Shown here one piece after another: positions 21,540 to 32,651 of a stretch of DNA of 64,000 nt. The stretch's first letter is position 1; the number at the start of each line of letters is the position of its first letter. A program made the translations under genes and the position numbers. The DNA is from Morella rubra (Eukaryota > Streptophyta > Magnoliopsida > Fagales > Myricaceae): the NCBI GenBank assembly GCA_003952965.2, contig RXIC02000500.1, positions 77,402-141,401 of the forward strand, written 5' to 3'. Under the pieces are notes generated by a model. It worked only from the letters and a program-made list of their open reading frames with translations, had not been told where the DNA came from and did no database searches.

Positions 21540-23035
21540 GGTGTCGAACGAGATTGCAGCTGTTTGATCTGCTCCACCAGTTGCTCATGCATCTGCTCCG
21601 CCATTAGTTGCATCCTCCATTTTTGTTGTTCCACTAGGGTCCTTTGCTGCTCCTCCATCATTTTTCGGTGCTCTTCGTCTTTTTTTTGTTGCTGCTCTGC
21701 CATCATCTACATTAGCTCTTCGTCTTTCTTCCATTGCTGCTCCTCATCATCTGTAGATGCTCTCGCATCGTCTGCTCCATATCTGACCGTTTGACAAGAA
21801 ACACTTCATATTCCAACTATCTAGCCCTCATCTCCTCAATCTCTAATGTAGCCTCCTCCAACCTCCGGACAAATCAACGGACGATACTGATGAAGATGAT
21901 CCAATAGACCATCCTGAATGGCTTAAACCTCGCACGTAACCCGCTTTCGTCCCTAACACCTCAGCGAAGATCTCCACTTCGGTGTATGACTTTCCCTCTG
22001 ACTCGTACTGCAACTGTAACGCTTCTTTTTTTCCTACAAAATTAGAAAATAAAATAAAAACTAGCAATATGAAACATAAACGCACATGAATGCATCATTA
22101 AATTTAATGTTACAACTTACAAAATTTTCTCGTGCATCTTCTGATGTCCACATGCCATCCTTTTAGTATGCGTTTTTTATAAAGCAACGCAGCACTAATC
22201 TCATCAGATTCTAATTTTTCTGTACACCAAAAAAATATAAAACGTGCATATTAAAATACCTAATCATTTATTTAAATAATAAATAATAAAAATTTAAATT
22301 TATTACTTACTAACAACGCTCTCGTGCGTTGGAAAGGACCTCGCTCCCGATGTGTGTACAATCTTCAGCATTAGCTCTATTCTCCTTGTTGATTGCACTC
22401 CTCCTGCATTGTACATTTACAGTTGTTACCACAATTAATAATAAAATAAAATAAACGTTTAGAACGGAATAAAAATGTTTAACCTGAAATTCCTCGCTCG
22501 CGAATAAATCACAACATGAGTCCATTCTTCCTTGTTCATATCGGGATACGGGTGTTCTAACGCCTCTTCTTTGGAATTGAACATCGAGTAATGCTGGAAC
22601 ATTCTATTTCTGTGCGTCCTATACGTGTGTTCATCGTAGACGTCACAGTGAACCGATCCTCAGCTTTGGTCGTAATCTAGTTGGAAGTCATCCTTAACAT
22701 ATATAATAGTTAGAAATGCAAAAAATTTTAAACAATTAAAATTTAAAAAATTATACTTACAACACTCGGTTCATCACATACAATTTAACCCATTTCGGGG
22801 ACCTCCTTCCACTTACTCGTATCAAATGGGACATGTTGTCGAACGAGCGCACCAATATGACTTGAGAGCATTGAGGACGTGATGTCATCACCGCCCGTAC
22901 ATCCATCAAGGATATGGACAGTCAGCTTTCCTCCGATGTGAGCCTTGAGTAAGGCAATCCCACGCGTACTACCTCGAACGTGTCTGATTCCGAATGTCGC
23001 TACAAATGAAGAAACAAAAAATTTAAAATTCAATT
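21540..23035 (-). pseudogene. Transposase_24-like (Ptta/En/Spm, TnpA-type) gene, multi-exon and decayed
   Basis: Exons read in order on the minus strand. About 23,000-22,770 begins after a TTTGTAG acceptor with FGIRHVRGSTRGIALLKAHIG and carries VPFDTSKWKEVPEMG. About 22,695-22,490 has DDFQLDYDQ, then EEALEHPYPDMNKEEWTHV. About 22,405-22,317 has HTSGARSFPTHESV. About 22,225-22,120 follows. About 22,040-21,540 has YTEVEIFAEVLGTKAGYVRG and an acidic/basic tail. This order (RG.TRG, KWK..P, DDF.LDY, EEW, H.SG..SF, EVLG...YVRG) matches plant Ptta/En/Spm proteins. In-frame stops after PEMG (TAA) and DYDQS (TGA) and a one-base insertion in the HTSG exon break it. Exons before 23,033 may extend to about 23,400. 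The family binds element DNA rather than catalysing strand transfer. Confidence 0.75.
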
Positions 23036-23479
23036 AAGCATAGAAATTTAAAAGTCATAATATTTAATTTCGATTGACGGGTAAGATACTTACACACACA
23101 ACTACTTTGGGTGCCTGCTGGACTGGCTGTGTCAGGGGACGTTAATTTGTTTCTATCCCTAAGTGAAAGACCCAACACTGCTAGTGTACCGGGACTACTC
23201 TCAGTTCGATACACGCCTACAATATTGAGCATAAACACCCACCATGAAGGCAAGTGTACAAGCTCAATGCTGAATGTGTATCCGAAAGACAAAAGGAGAT
23301 TTGCATCGAAATTTCTAAACACATCAGTCACAATATCAGATACAATTACGCACATTACGCATATTGTAAACTCAAACTGTCCATAACGTGGACAATTCAA
23401 GAATTACACCGAGTTCGTTATCCGAACTCCGTGTAATTCTTAAACGGGGGCTAAGGCTACTAATTAATGAATGCATGAA

Positions 23480-24370
23480 CATGATAGCAAAAACCGTTCG
23501 GACGCTATTAACCGTCCGAACATAAAATATAAGCGTTCGGACCTTTTTGTAAAGCGTCCGATGATAAATTAAGTCAGGACGGTATATAAACCGTCCGGAC
23601 TGCGATTGTCGAACAACACAGTTCTTCGACAAACAGATGACATTTTCAACACAAATTCATGCCAAAATGACACATATTTCAATATAAACACATCACAACT
23701 AACTCCAAACTCAATTACGATCATTTTAGACCCTAAAAATTCGAAAAACACATACTTTGATATCCTAAAATCCATGCTTTTCATCATAAAATAAAAAAAA
23801 CATTTAAAACCCACTAACCTTAAATGCAATCCAATTCGAAATCCCAAATGGGTTGCTCCTTTAACACCCTTTTCAATGAGATTAACGTCTTAAATCAGCT
23901 CCCCTCTTCTCTTCTTGCTCAAATCTCTCAAATTTCTAAGTTTTGATCCGTTTTCGATATACTGTCGCGATTTCCAGTCTTTCAAACGAATATAACCGTT
24001 CGGACGAACATATATTCGTTCGGACGCCTACGTGTAAAAGATTACGAGGGAAAAACATGCCGCCTAAATTTTCATACCGTCCGAACGGAGACTTACAGCT
24101 TGACGACACCGTTTTAGCAACCACCAAACGACAGCGTCTGATCTCAAAAAAACATCCGGACTCACCATAACCGTCCGAACGCTTTCTTAACTTTCACGGC
24201 GCCGTTTGGAAACCCATAAACGACAGCGTCTCAACACTACCATCTAAAACAAGCGTCCGAACCCTGTTTAACTTACCGTCCAGGGTTTCTTGCGAAGTAC
24301 GACACCGTTCGACCTTACTGTAATACGTCCGGACGGTTATCCTCTTGTCCGAACGGTTTTGACAATCTTA
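23480..24370. repeat. internal zone of GTCCGGAC/GTCCGAAC repeats between the two genes
   Basis: Copies such as CCGTTCGGACG, ACCGTCCGGACTG (near 23,590), CCGTTCGGACGAACA (near 23,997) and ACGTCCGGACGG (near 24,328) lie between the two minus-strand genes, well away from either terminus. They would sit upstream of the Transposase_24-like gene and downstream of the Transposase_32-like gene. Confidence 0.85.
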
Positions 24371-24540
24371 TTTTTTTTTCTTTCTAATATAAATAAGAGT
24401 GCACGGAGTGTAATGAAATTGGGAAAGAGTAACGAAATGAAATAACATAAAGCAAAACGGAATAACAACAGCTACAATCCCAATATACATACTCAAAACA
24501 TAAAATAAAAATAGATGTCCTCAAAATATAATAAAAGATC

Positions 24541-25750
24541 CTAATCATCAGAGAGATGCAAAACCGCCCGAACATCACTCATGTGCTCCTCAAGCAACAC
24601 GACCCGCTCAGTCAGGGCAACTAGCTCTGCACTGGTAGCGACGCTCTTCAGGGCCAACTGAACCTCGGACACCTGCTTCTTCAACTCAGCGTCCATGCTC
24701 ACGACCTTAAGCTCCAGAGCTGATAGCCGAGAACTGATATTACCCACCATCTCATGGGTGGGCTGCATGACTGCTCGCATCTGCTCAGTCAACTCGGTCA
24801 TCATAGACGCCACCCAACTCGGCCGCTGTCCCTCGAGTCCCTGGGAAGAGCCCTGTCCAAGATCCTGCTCCTCGGTCCCCTGAGCCGCTCCTCTCGTCTA
24901 GCTCTAGCTGCCCGAGCAGCACCTAGCACTCGTCGTGTCTGCGCCATCGACTTTGAGAGCGTTGTCTTGTTAATCGACCCAAGTGGAAGCGCCCTCGGCT
25001 CGTCGGCACCCTCGGGTACCATCAAGTTATGCAGGAACTGGGTCAGAAGAACTCCATAAGGCAACAAAATCTGAGCATCGGTCTTCAGGGCCTCAGCACG
25101 GACGGATTGGTAGATGAATGATGCCATATCAACATGAAGCCCCCGTACAACTACCATGTACAAGAACTCGGCCCGGCCATAACTCAACTCCGTCGTGTGC
25201 TTCTTCGGGTCGATGGTGGAGCATAGAATCAGGTGCATAATCCTCCAGAACGGAAGCAGCTGCCCGTGAAGCATGTTGCTTCCCTCCAGGATAGTCGTAT
25301 CTAGGCCCAGCAGCGTCCGAAAAACCTCGGCCTTAGTAGGCGGCCCTCCTCTGTCATTGGCACGTTAGGGAACGCTGTCACATCCCTCACGTACCCCAAA
25401 AATAAAGCGAGCTCGTCTGGCGAGAATATGATCTGCACGTTCCGGACGGTCACCTCCATACTAGGCTCCTCAAGGTCCCTCGCCCGAAGTATAGAAGCGT
25501 AGAACTCTCGCACCAGGTTCTTTGACGCATACCCGGTCCTCTGGAGGAACGGAAGCCAACCTGCTTGCTCCACTATCTCTGGAAGCGTCCGATCCTCAAA
25601 CCGAAGCTCATAGAAATCTGCCAACTGGATATGCCGCTCGACAACGACCGAGCGGGACATGATGACTGTTGTATGCTCATCCAACGATAAACCTGGAGCA
25701 GAAGACTCCTCCGCATCGGCCTGACTGCTGGTACGCAAACGCTTGTTCAT
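24541..25750 (-). pseudogene. Transposase_32-like 'putative plant transposon protein' with two frameshifts
   Basis: Start ATG at 25,750 (MNKRLRTSSQ), stop at 24,541. N-terminal half (25,750-about 25,335) has ADFYELRFEDRTLPEIVEQ, LVREFYASIL and IIFSPDELALFLGY. The middle (about 25,330-24,885) has LLPFWRIMHLILCSTIDP, a HTTELSYGRAEFLYMVVVRG helix and LPYGVLLTQFLH, then a nuclear-signal-like RRVLGAARAARARREER. The tail (24,880-24,541) is a long heptad-rich coiled coil. This architecture is that of the plant Transposase_32 family, whose biochemical role is unknown. Two one-base shifts interrupt it, at about 25,335 (a GGG run) and about 24,885 (a GGGG run); each would be cured by a single extra G. 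Otherwise the frame is long, GC-rich and clean, so decay is recent or the shifts are sequencing errors. Confidence 0.7.
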
Positions 25751-25759
25751 TTTCTATAA

Positions 25760-27010
25760 TCTGCAAAAAAAACCCGTTCGAACATTAGAACTACGTCCGA
25801 ACAACAACAGAAAGGCGTCCGAATGGTATAATAAAAAAAGAAAATGCAAATTAAATATAAAAATGCGTTCGGACAGGTAAACAAGCGTCCGGACATATTT
25901 GACATAGCGTCCGGACAAGGAAAAACGACAACGTTTCATGTTTGTATAATAATTCGTCGCGTCCGGACACTTTTGGATATCCGTCCGAACTAAACACAAA
26001 TAGTAAAATTTTATAACTTTTAATATAAAACAGTCCGGACGTATTTCATGTAACGTCCGGACACAAACTAAACGACGACGTATTTCCTTTTTATACTAAA
26101 AGAATTTCAATGGGTTATTTAGACGTCCGGACGGTATATCTAAACGTCCGGACGATACTGGGACGAAGACCGAGTTAACTCAGCCATGGCAGCATCTCAA
26201 AACCTCCCACACACTACCCAAAACACCACCAAATCACAAACAAATACACTTAACACAATCCTAACACTTAACACAATCAATTTCTACGTAAAAATCAATC
26301 AAAAAACACAATGTAGTATACAAAAAATAGAATTGAAATCCTATATATAAAACTGTAAAAAAATGAAATTTTTAAAGCAAAAATCATGTTAAAAATCAAC
26401 AAAACATACCTGGATGTGATTAGAATGCGAAGATTTGACAAAAAATCAACTGAGAGTCGAGAGAGATTAGATGATAAAACGTTCGGTTTAATGAAAATGT
26501 CGAACTGTTCGCGTTTTTCATAATCCGTCGAACCCGTCCGGACAGCTCATAGACGTCCGGACGCTTATGCGCACACGTGGCCCAATGAGAGTCCTCGCAT
26601 TAAATGCCAAAATTTAAACCGTTTAAAACGGTTCGAAAAAGTAATTACGTCCGGACGGTTATGGAAAGTCCGGACGGTTTTTACCTGACTTCGCGTGACG
26701 TGGAAGCACACGTATGGCTGAATAAACGTCAAACTACGTCCGGACGTTATAATAGGGTTCGAACGGGTTACAGCTGTTTTCAACCGTCGTGTAACGTAAA
26801 CGCGTGTAAGCCATGCGACGGCTGCAACATTCGTCCGGACGCTTAACGTGCCGTTCGAACAGTGTCGTAATATCAAACGCGTCCGGACACTATTTTTATA
26901 CGTTCGAACTCTTACCTTTTAAACGCGTCACTGTTCTACCAGAGGTGGGTCCGGACGTATATTTACCGTTCGGACGCATGGCCACATTTTTTTTCTCTTT
27001 TCAATAAATT
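25760..27010. repeat. dense GTCCGGAC palindrome zone upstream of the Transposase_32-like gene
   Basis: Exact GTCCGGAC occurs repeatedly, for example near 25,890, 25,907, 25,961, 26,033, 26,055, 26,126, 26,144, 26,538, 26,554, 26,650, 26,668, 26,738, 26,832, 26,882 and 26,948. Most copies extend to CGTCCGGACG or a one-base variant (TTCGGACG, TCCGAAC). Between 26,165 and 26,460 is a repeat-poor, AC-rich to AT-rich stretch that could be leader sequence of the minus-strand gene. The zone 27,010-27,350 is AT-rich without repeats. Confidence 0.85.
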
Positions 27011-27350
27011 TAATTTATTTAAATCATTTCACTAACACAATATAATTATAACTAATCAACTATTTAAATTAAAATTATTATTACACGAATTAATTATAAC
27101 TAATCACCTATTTAATTGTAAATATGGTATCCATTCCGTTAACATAGCACTCGTACTAGTAACTCTTTTAATTATACTAATCGTCCGTTTAAATTTTAAT
27201 AAATTTAAACTAATGAAAAAACGTAATTAATATGGAATATCAAACATAATTTAAATACCGAACGAAAAACACAATCATAATGTTTAGTACAAGTCGAAGA
27301 CGATCCTTCTAAGGATAAATTAATAATAACGATAAAACATAAACATGAAA

Positions 27351-27738
27351 CTACTCCGAATCACGAGATGGCTCGTCCAGATCTTGTCCGAGGATGTCAC
27401 GAACATGCGCCAAATGCTCCTCTATATTATCTACACGTCTGACGAGTGTCTGGAGCTGTATCGGAACGGTGTGGACAGACTTGGACAACTGGGACAATTG
27501 TTCTCTCACAGCGAATAGTTCCCTTTCCATAATATTCATCTCCTCCGTCAGAGCCCTATCCGTTAGAGCAAATTTATTTTCCAAACCGATCAAGCGGCAT
27601 TGGAGCTCCATGCACAACGAATGCGTTGGCTCCACTATCGCCCGAATACTCCCCCTCAGCTCCGCTAAAAAAGCGTCCGCCCAAGCTGGTCGCTGAGTCT
27701 GTCCCCAACATTAGTGATACTTCTCTCGGAGTGTCCAT
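27351..27738 (-). pseudogene. second coiled-coil tail, partial copy of the Transposase_32-like gene
   Basis: A frame from ATG 27,738 (MDTPREVSLMLG) shifts by one base at a GGGG run near 27,710 into QRPAWADAFLAELRG...EPTHSLC and then a heptad-rich coiled coil ending at 27,351. The tail of the gene at 24,541-25,750 has the parallel series QRPSWVASMMTEL, PTHEMV, coiled coil, HMSDVRAVLHL (here HLAHVRDILGQ). The two share pattern and length but are clearly diverged. The globular Transposase_32 domain is missing here. It could be a separate small element protein or a remnant of a tandem duplication. Confidence 0.55.
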
Positions 27739-27749
27739 GGTCAACCTAG

Positions 27750-28800
27750 CAAAAACCGTCCGAACATAAGCACAAACCGTTCGCACGCAGTTCAAACGGT
27801 GACGTTTATTTTTATATGCGTCCGAACTCTTAAAATTAACCGTCTGAACTAACGTGTAACGTCCGGACGAAATGTATAGCATCTGAACGCAATATACCAC
27901 AGTCCGAACGGTAATTCGACGAACACAAAACAAACACCACTATAGATGAACAAAGAACTCACAAAAATTTCAGAAGTAATTGAAATGCATGAAATTGAAA
28001 TCCAAACTCACAAAGAAGGTCTTACCTGAAAGTTGTTCGAGAGATCTCGAACGGATAGTGAAAACTTTGAGAGAAAAGTTTGAGAGAATAGAGTGAAAGT
28101 GTGATTTTGGCTAAATCTGGCCTGTTTAATTTGTCAAGAATGAGTCTGAATGGTAATATTGGGGTTCGGACTCCTATCAGGGGTTAGATTCACGCGTGGT
28201 CCAATCAAATTCAACGTCATTAAATATGACCAATTCGAGAAGCTGCTTAGAACTAAACCCGTCCGGACTGTATATATTGGTCCGGACGGTTTCCAGTGGA
28301 AGTTTTGCAACGTGGAAGCACACGACTCGCGGAAATAGAATTCATACACGTGTGGACAGTTTTTGTTTCGTCCAGACGTATGTATTTTTTCACGTGCGAA
28401 CGCTATAGTGGAGGTCCGGACGTGATTGAGCGTTCGTGACGATTTTCAATTTGTCACTATATGCTGATGATTATTATTCGTCACGTGATATCGTTCGGAC
28501 GTTGTATATGTTACGTCCGGACGTTATTGTAAAAAATTGTGACGATTCTAAACGTCACTCGGTTACGTCGATTTGGAATTCGTCACCCAGCAAAGTGTCC
28601 GAACGTGTTGATCGTGAGTCCGGACGGTATTTTGTATTTTGTGACTATTTTAATCGTCACTCATGCGCGACGTGTGGTATGTTGTCACACGCGATATACG
28701 TCCGAACGGGTTTGGAACCTGTCCGGACGGTTTTGGCGTTCATGGGTGACTTTGGGTGACGAAATTAATGTTTTGTCATGGAAAGGTCACTTAGGTGACA
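27750..28800. repeat. right subterminal GTCCGGAC/GTGACGA repeat zone
   Basis: Copies of GTCCGGAC occur near 27,862, 28,261, 28,281, 28,413, 28,518, 28,619 and 28,722, mixed with CGTCCGAACG variants and, from 28,430, with GTGACGAATT/TCGTCAC motifs like those at the left end. Open frames across this zone rich in V-R-T are a by-product of the repeats. Confidence 0.85.
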
Positions 28801-28857
28801 AAATTTGGTTTGACACCCAAAACTTTGTCATCTAAAGCTATAATTCTTGTAGTGAGA

Positions 28858-29340
28858 ATTGGTGTTTTAATGCTAGTAAATTTTTTTTTAATTTACATGA
28901 ACTTAAGTATTTTAATATTTGTTTTAATTTTATTTCTTCTTTTGTATATATTCTTGATTTATTTCTCTTTTATTATTATATTTAATTTTTCTATCTCTTT
29001 GTTTTTAATTTTTTTAAATTTCTGTAGTCTCATATTTTTGTCTAGAATTTGAGGATCCCATTTTTTTTTTATATTTTTCAATTTTTTTCCGTATTTTTAT
29101 CATTTGATTTGAATTTTTACAATATGTTTTCACTTTTTTTGTCTCTTTTTTATATTTTCCACTTATTTATTTATTATTTTACATATTTTCATATTTGTTT
29201 CAAGGGGTGGAGGGTCATAATTGTTTCTTAATTTTTATGTTGTTCATTTAATTAATATTTTTAAATTTTCTTGATTTATTTTAGTTAATATTTTAATATT
29301 TTATTTTACTTTTTTATTGTCACTTTAGCCATGTTAGCAA
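28858..29340. repeat. T-rich arm flanking the CACTA element on its right
   Basis: Strongly T-rich, and partly the inverted counterpart of the A-rich stretch at 20,030-20,510. It may be the second arm of a fold-back element into which the CACTA element inserted. Low complexity makes the match uncertain. Confidence 0.35.
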
Positions 29341-31665
29341 TTCCGTTAGTAAGATGAACTGAAGGATTAACTTGTGAAAGGGTTTGTACCCTAGAACTCT
29401 CTATGAAAAGAAAAATATCCAGAAAAATAAACTGTTAACCAACCAGCTTTCTCTTCTCATGAGTGTACAAGTATGAAATCAGATTTGTAGTTGGTGCATG
29501 TTGTTAGCGTTGTAAGTCACCTAAGTAAAATTTTCTATTTCTAAGTAAAATATTAAATAGAAAGCGTACATTTTATGTTATATGGAAAAGGTTTTAATTG
29601 TGTTCTGCGACATTTTTGAAATTTTTTTTAAAAAATGACTACAAATTATTTTATTGAATAAATTTACCCAATATTTATTGTTTTTCTTGTTTTTAAATTG
29701 ACCCTGAAGCAGATTATGAGGAGACTACTCCACATGCTTGGGATTGGCGTTTTCGCAGCTAGAAGATGTTCGCTTTTCATGAATAAGTCATGCTTCCAGC
29801 ATATTACAGACCTTATATATATTTAAGCTATCATAGTACAGACCTTATGAATAAGTGCCCCCAAACCCAAACTGGGCATAGCATGCCGGTTATGAATAAA
29901 TGTACTATTTAGAAAAACCAGCTGCGTATATATTTTGTTTGCAACACATTTGCAATAAAATATTTGAAACACCCATCCAGGCAGATTCGAACGCTCCGAA
30001 TTTGTACTGTCGGGATTGAATCACAATCCATTCCTGGAATGTGGATCTATCCCACAAGGTTTCATGTTCTTCATGGCAAGTTGAGTGTAATCAATATACA
30101 CTCGAATTCGCGTAGAAGTGTTAATGAACCATATATACATACTTCACCCCAAAAGTCTATCCCAATAAGAAGGCATGTCTCAACAATTATGTAGATGGAT
30201 ATTTCTCTATGTGTTCTTGGTTTGTCAATACGTTTTCTATCAATTTTCTATATGAATAGGACCTCTTCTATGTTTGGTTTCTAATATTTACTGTAAAGGT
30301 TAATTACATTTTACATCCACATTGTTTTGTTTGGGAGTCCGACAGTTTGCACTCAATTTTTTTTTTTTTTTTAGATATTTCATCTATATATTTTTAGATT
30401 CCTTCGATATCCACACTGTTTTTATCCTTTGAAATGAAGAAAAATTTCAAAATTGGCAAGTAATGGATGTTAGGACTTAGATTGGATTCTAGAAATGAAG
30501 CACAAAGGAGACAGTACATGATGTTCTGCCCGTTACAATTCGATTGTCAGTATTCAAAAAAGAAACATTGGCTGCCATTAAGAGGAGAGACTCACAGATA
30601 CCCCACGACAATACAATGCAGCTTAGCCCTTTGATACTGATATCAATGTCCGTCTAACCCAAGCCCTACACATAGACCAGAAAAATAATCACATCTACAG
30701 TGGGTAACATGGTGAAAGGAATTTTGAGTTTCTATTATCTACAATCATGTCCATTAACATATTACCCAATTCACCCTGAGTATTTGAGATTAATTTGTGA
30801 AATCCATTTTAATAACAATTATTCGTTTATTTATCCTTCCACCACACTATATTCCACATGAGCTAATGGGATTAGAATAATATTACTGATGAAATCCCTC
30901 GCTAGCTCATATAATTTTTAATTCATAATTTATAACCCGTGGACTCTCAAATTGTTTTCAAAACTAAATATTATATACATAATAATTTGGAAAAATATTT
31001 TCATAAATTCCTTTGGCTAGAGATTTCTTTTTGAGTCCAACACTATACAGATGTACTGAATATACTGTCTCACAAATTAGAGACTGGTGGATTTCTTGTT
31101 GATTATCTATACAAACTCATTTGTTATGCACAAGACCCGACATTGTTTGTAATATTTGATGCATAAAAATCATCACCACATGACTTGGTTAAAGCACAAG
31201 TACACAATAAACAAACTTGTATAAACCTCTCAGGTCTAAGGATGTCAATAAACAAATTGTGCTGAATACCTTCTCAAGATCAATTATCACTTCCAGAAGG
31301 TATCCATATTTGATCTCGTTCAGTGCATGTACTCTTACATTGCACTACTCGTTTGCTTAAGGTTACCGGTCAATGATGGAGTTCATCATCCTATTTAATA
31401 GATGCACAGTGAGTTGTATATCTATTATACATAAATATGTACGTATTTGGTTTAGAACAACATCAAGTGAACAAGGAACCGAAAAATCATACTCCTACCT
31501 TTGATTCATTAATCATTGGCACGATTTTTTTACAATGTCACTCAACATTATCAGTATAACATCTTATGTCACAACATATACCCAATAAATAAATATGAAC
31601 ATGTAGCATCTAAATAAATAATAATCTAGACAACTGGTTTTGAGGCATATTTCTTACAGGAAGGA
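29341..31665. other. no gene recognised
   Basis: Long stretch without a supportable gene. Positions 30,295-30,430 (GGTTAATTACATTTTACATC..., T-run) resemble the start of the MITE family at 18,471. A short block at about 29,709-29,745 (CAGATTATGAGGAG...) resembles 60,593-60,630. The rest is AT-rich. Confidence 0.5.
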
Positions 31666-32651
31666 CTAATTATATAACAAGTTTGGACAAGGTTGTATGC
31701 TGGACTTCATAGTACACAGAGTTTGTAAGAATGTGAGAATGAGCAGGACAATAGCAGCTAGTGTTAAAAGAATAGCCCAAAGAGTGTTGAAATAATTGCG
31801 CACAAGCACTGTACGCCATCTAGGCCACCTGAGCCAGCAATAGCTATTGACTTTGTTGCACAGGCTTCCGTAATAGAAAGTTTTGACGCTAGTGTTGTTG
31901 TAAAGCTTGTTGAAAAACTGGACTGCATCCTTTGGGTTTAGCCAGTTATCAATAATCTCATTTTCACAAAGTATCTCCATGTCCTTGGTAGTGTTAATGA
32001 GGTTGTCTATTAGTATGGCATAGGAAATCACCCTTGCTTCACAATCGGCATACAATTGTTCAAAGCTGATCAAGTTTCGGAAAATAGTTTCTATTATTTC
32101 TTATACTAGTAATGGAGGGATTGTAAGAACACCATCAATAAATTTTATGTATAAGATGCTTTCAGAATTACCCCTCACGAATTCGATTCCAGCCTCTGCA
32201 AGGCTCGTAGCAAAAGGCTGGAGTTCTCAAGGTACGGATTCCCTTGGAAGGAAATATTTTTGAAGGTATCCTAAGGGATGTACTGCGTTTCATCTAAAAA
32301 ATCTAAAGATCTTAATTAACTCAGGTCATTTAATGAATAATATTACTTGCACAAGTGTACTTAGATTAGTCTCAACTTATTAAATGATGTAGGTTATTTA
32401 AGACTGTTAAATTCTTTAGATGAAACACAATCCATCCCTTAGGACACCTTCGCAAATCCCTTCTTAGGAGGGAATTCGTTCCTCGAGTTCCCATCCTTCA
32501 TAGCTTTCTTCTTCTGTAATTGACGAAAGCATCGATTTTCTAAGTAGGTCGACAATATGCTTGATGTCTTGGAGAGGCAAAATCGTAGAAGGTGGTTTGA
32601 GTGAGAAAGTGGTCCAAAAAAATTGTATAGCAAGTTCGACTAGAGACTGTC
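31666..32651 (-). pseudogene. DUF247 (UPF0481) family gene, C-terminal remnant
   Basis: Read on the minus strand from 32,651: LVELAIQFFW..., then LQDIKHIVDLLRKSML, a variable part split by a MITE, LAEAGIEFVRG, SILYIKFIDGVLTIPPLLV, a stop (TAA, 32,101-32,103), then NLISFEQLYADCEARVISYA, LIDNLINTTKDMEILCENEI, FFNKLYNN, and near the end the hydrophobic segment LLTLAAIVLLILTFLQTL. This is the motif order of plant DUF247 proteins, which end in a single membrane segment; their function is largely unknown. The N-terminal half is absent because a Ty3/gypsy LTR begins at 32,652, and it does not reappear beyond that element. The stop and MITE confirm a pseudogene. Confidence 0.85.
32263..32450. mobile_element. 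188-bp MITE inside the DUF247 pseudogene
   Basis: Left end AAGGTATCCTAAGGGATG and right end CATCCCTTAGGACACCTT are inverted partners with one mismatch, and the match continues inward (GCGTTTCATCTAA against TTAGATGAAACAC). It interrupts the variable region of the DUF247 frame. The superfamily is not determined. Confidence 0.75.

Larger units (their letters stand above)
20654..28854 (-). mobile_element. CACTA (En/Spm) element, 8,201 bp, AGA target duplication
   Basis: Left end CACCACAAGAAAA and right end ...AATTCTTGTAGTG (CACTACAAGAATT outward) form the terminal inverted repeat, with one mismatch in the first eleven bases. AGA directly flanks both ends (20,651-20,653 and 28,855-28,857), the 3-bp duplication expected for CACTA transposition. 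Subterminal zones also share TTTGTCACCCAAA/GGGTGACAAA motifs. Inside, on the minus strand, are a Transposase_32-like gene, a partial copy of its tail, and a Transposase_24-like gene. The TnpD-type catalytic transposase (Transposase_21) is not seen, so the element is probably non-autonomous. Intergenic DNA throughout is studded with GTCCGGAC palindromes. Confidence 0.9.

Noticed and set aside
27750-28759. Several open frames rich in V-R-T on both strands
   Set aside because: They are produced by translation of the GTCCGGAC/CGTCCGAACG repeats and have no protein character.
23490-28760. CRISPR-like array
   Set aside because: The repeats are short, irregularly spaced, in both orientations, and in a plant CACTA element; they are subterminal-type repeats.
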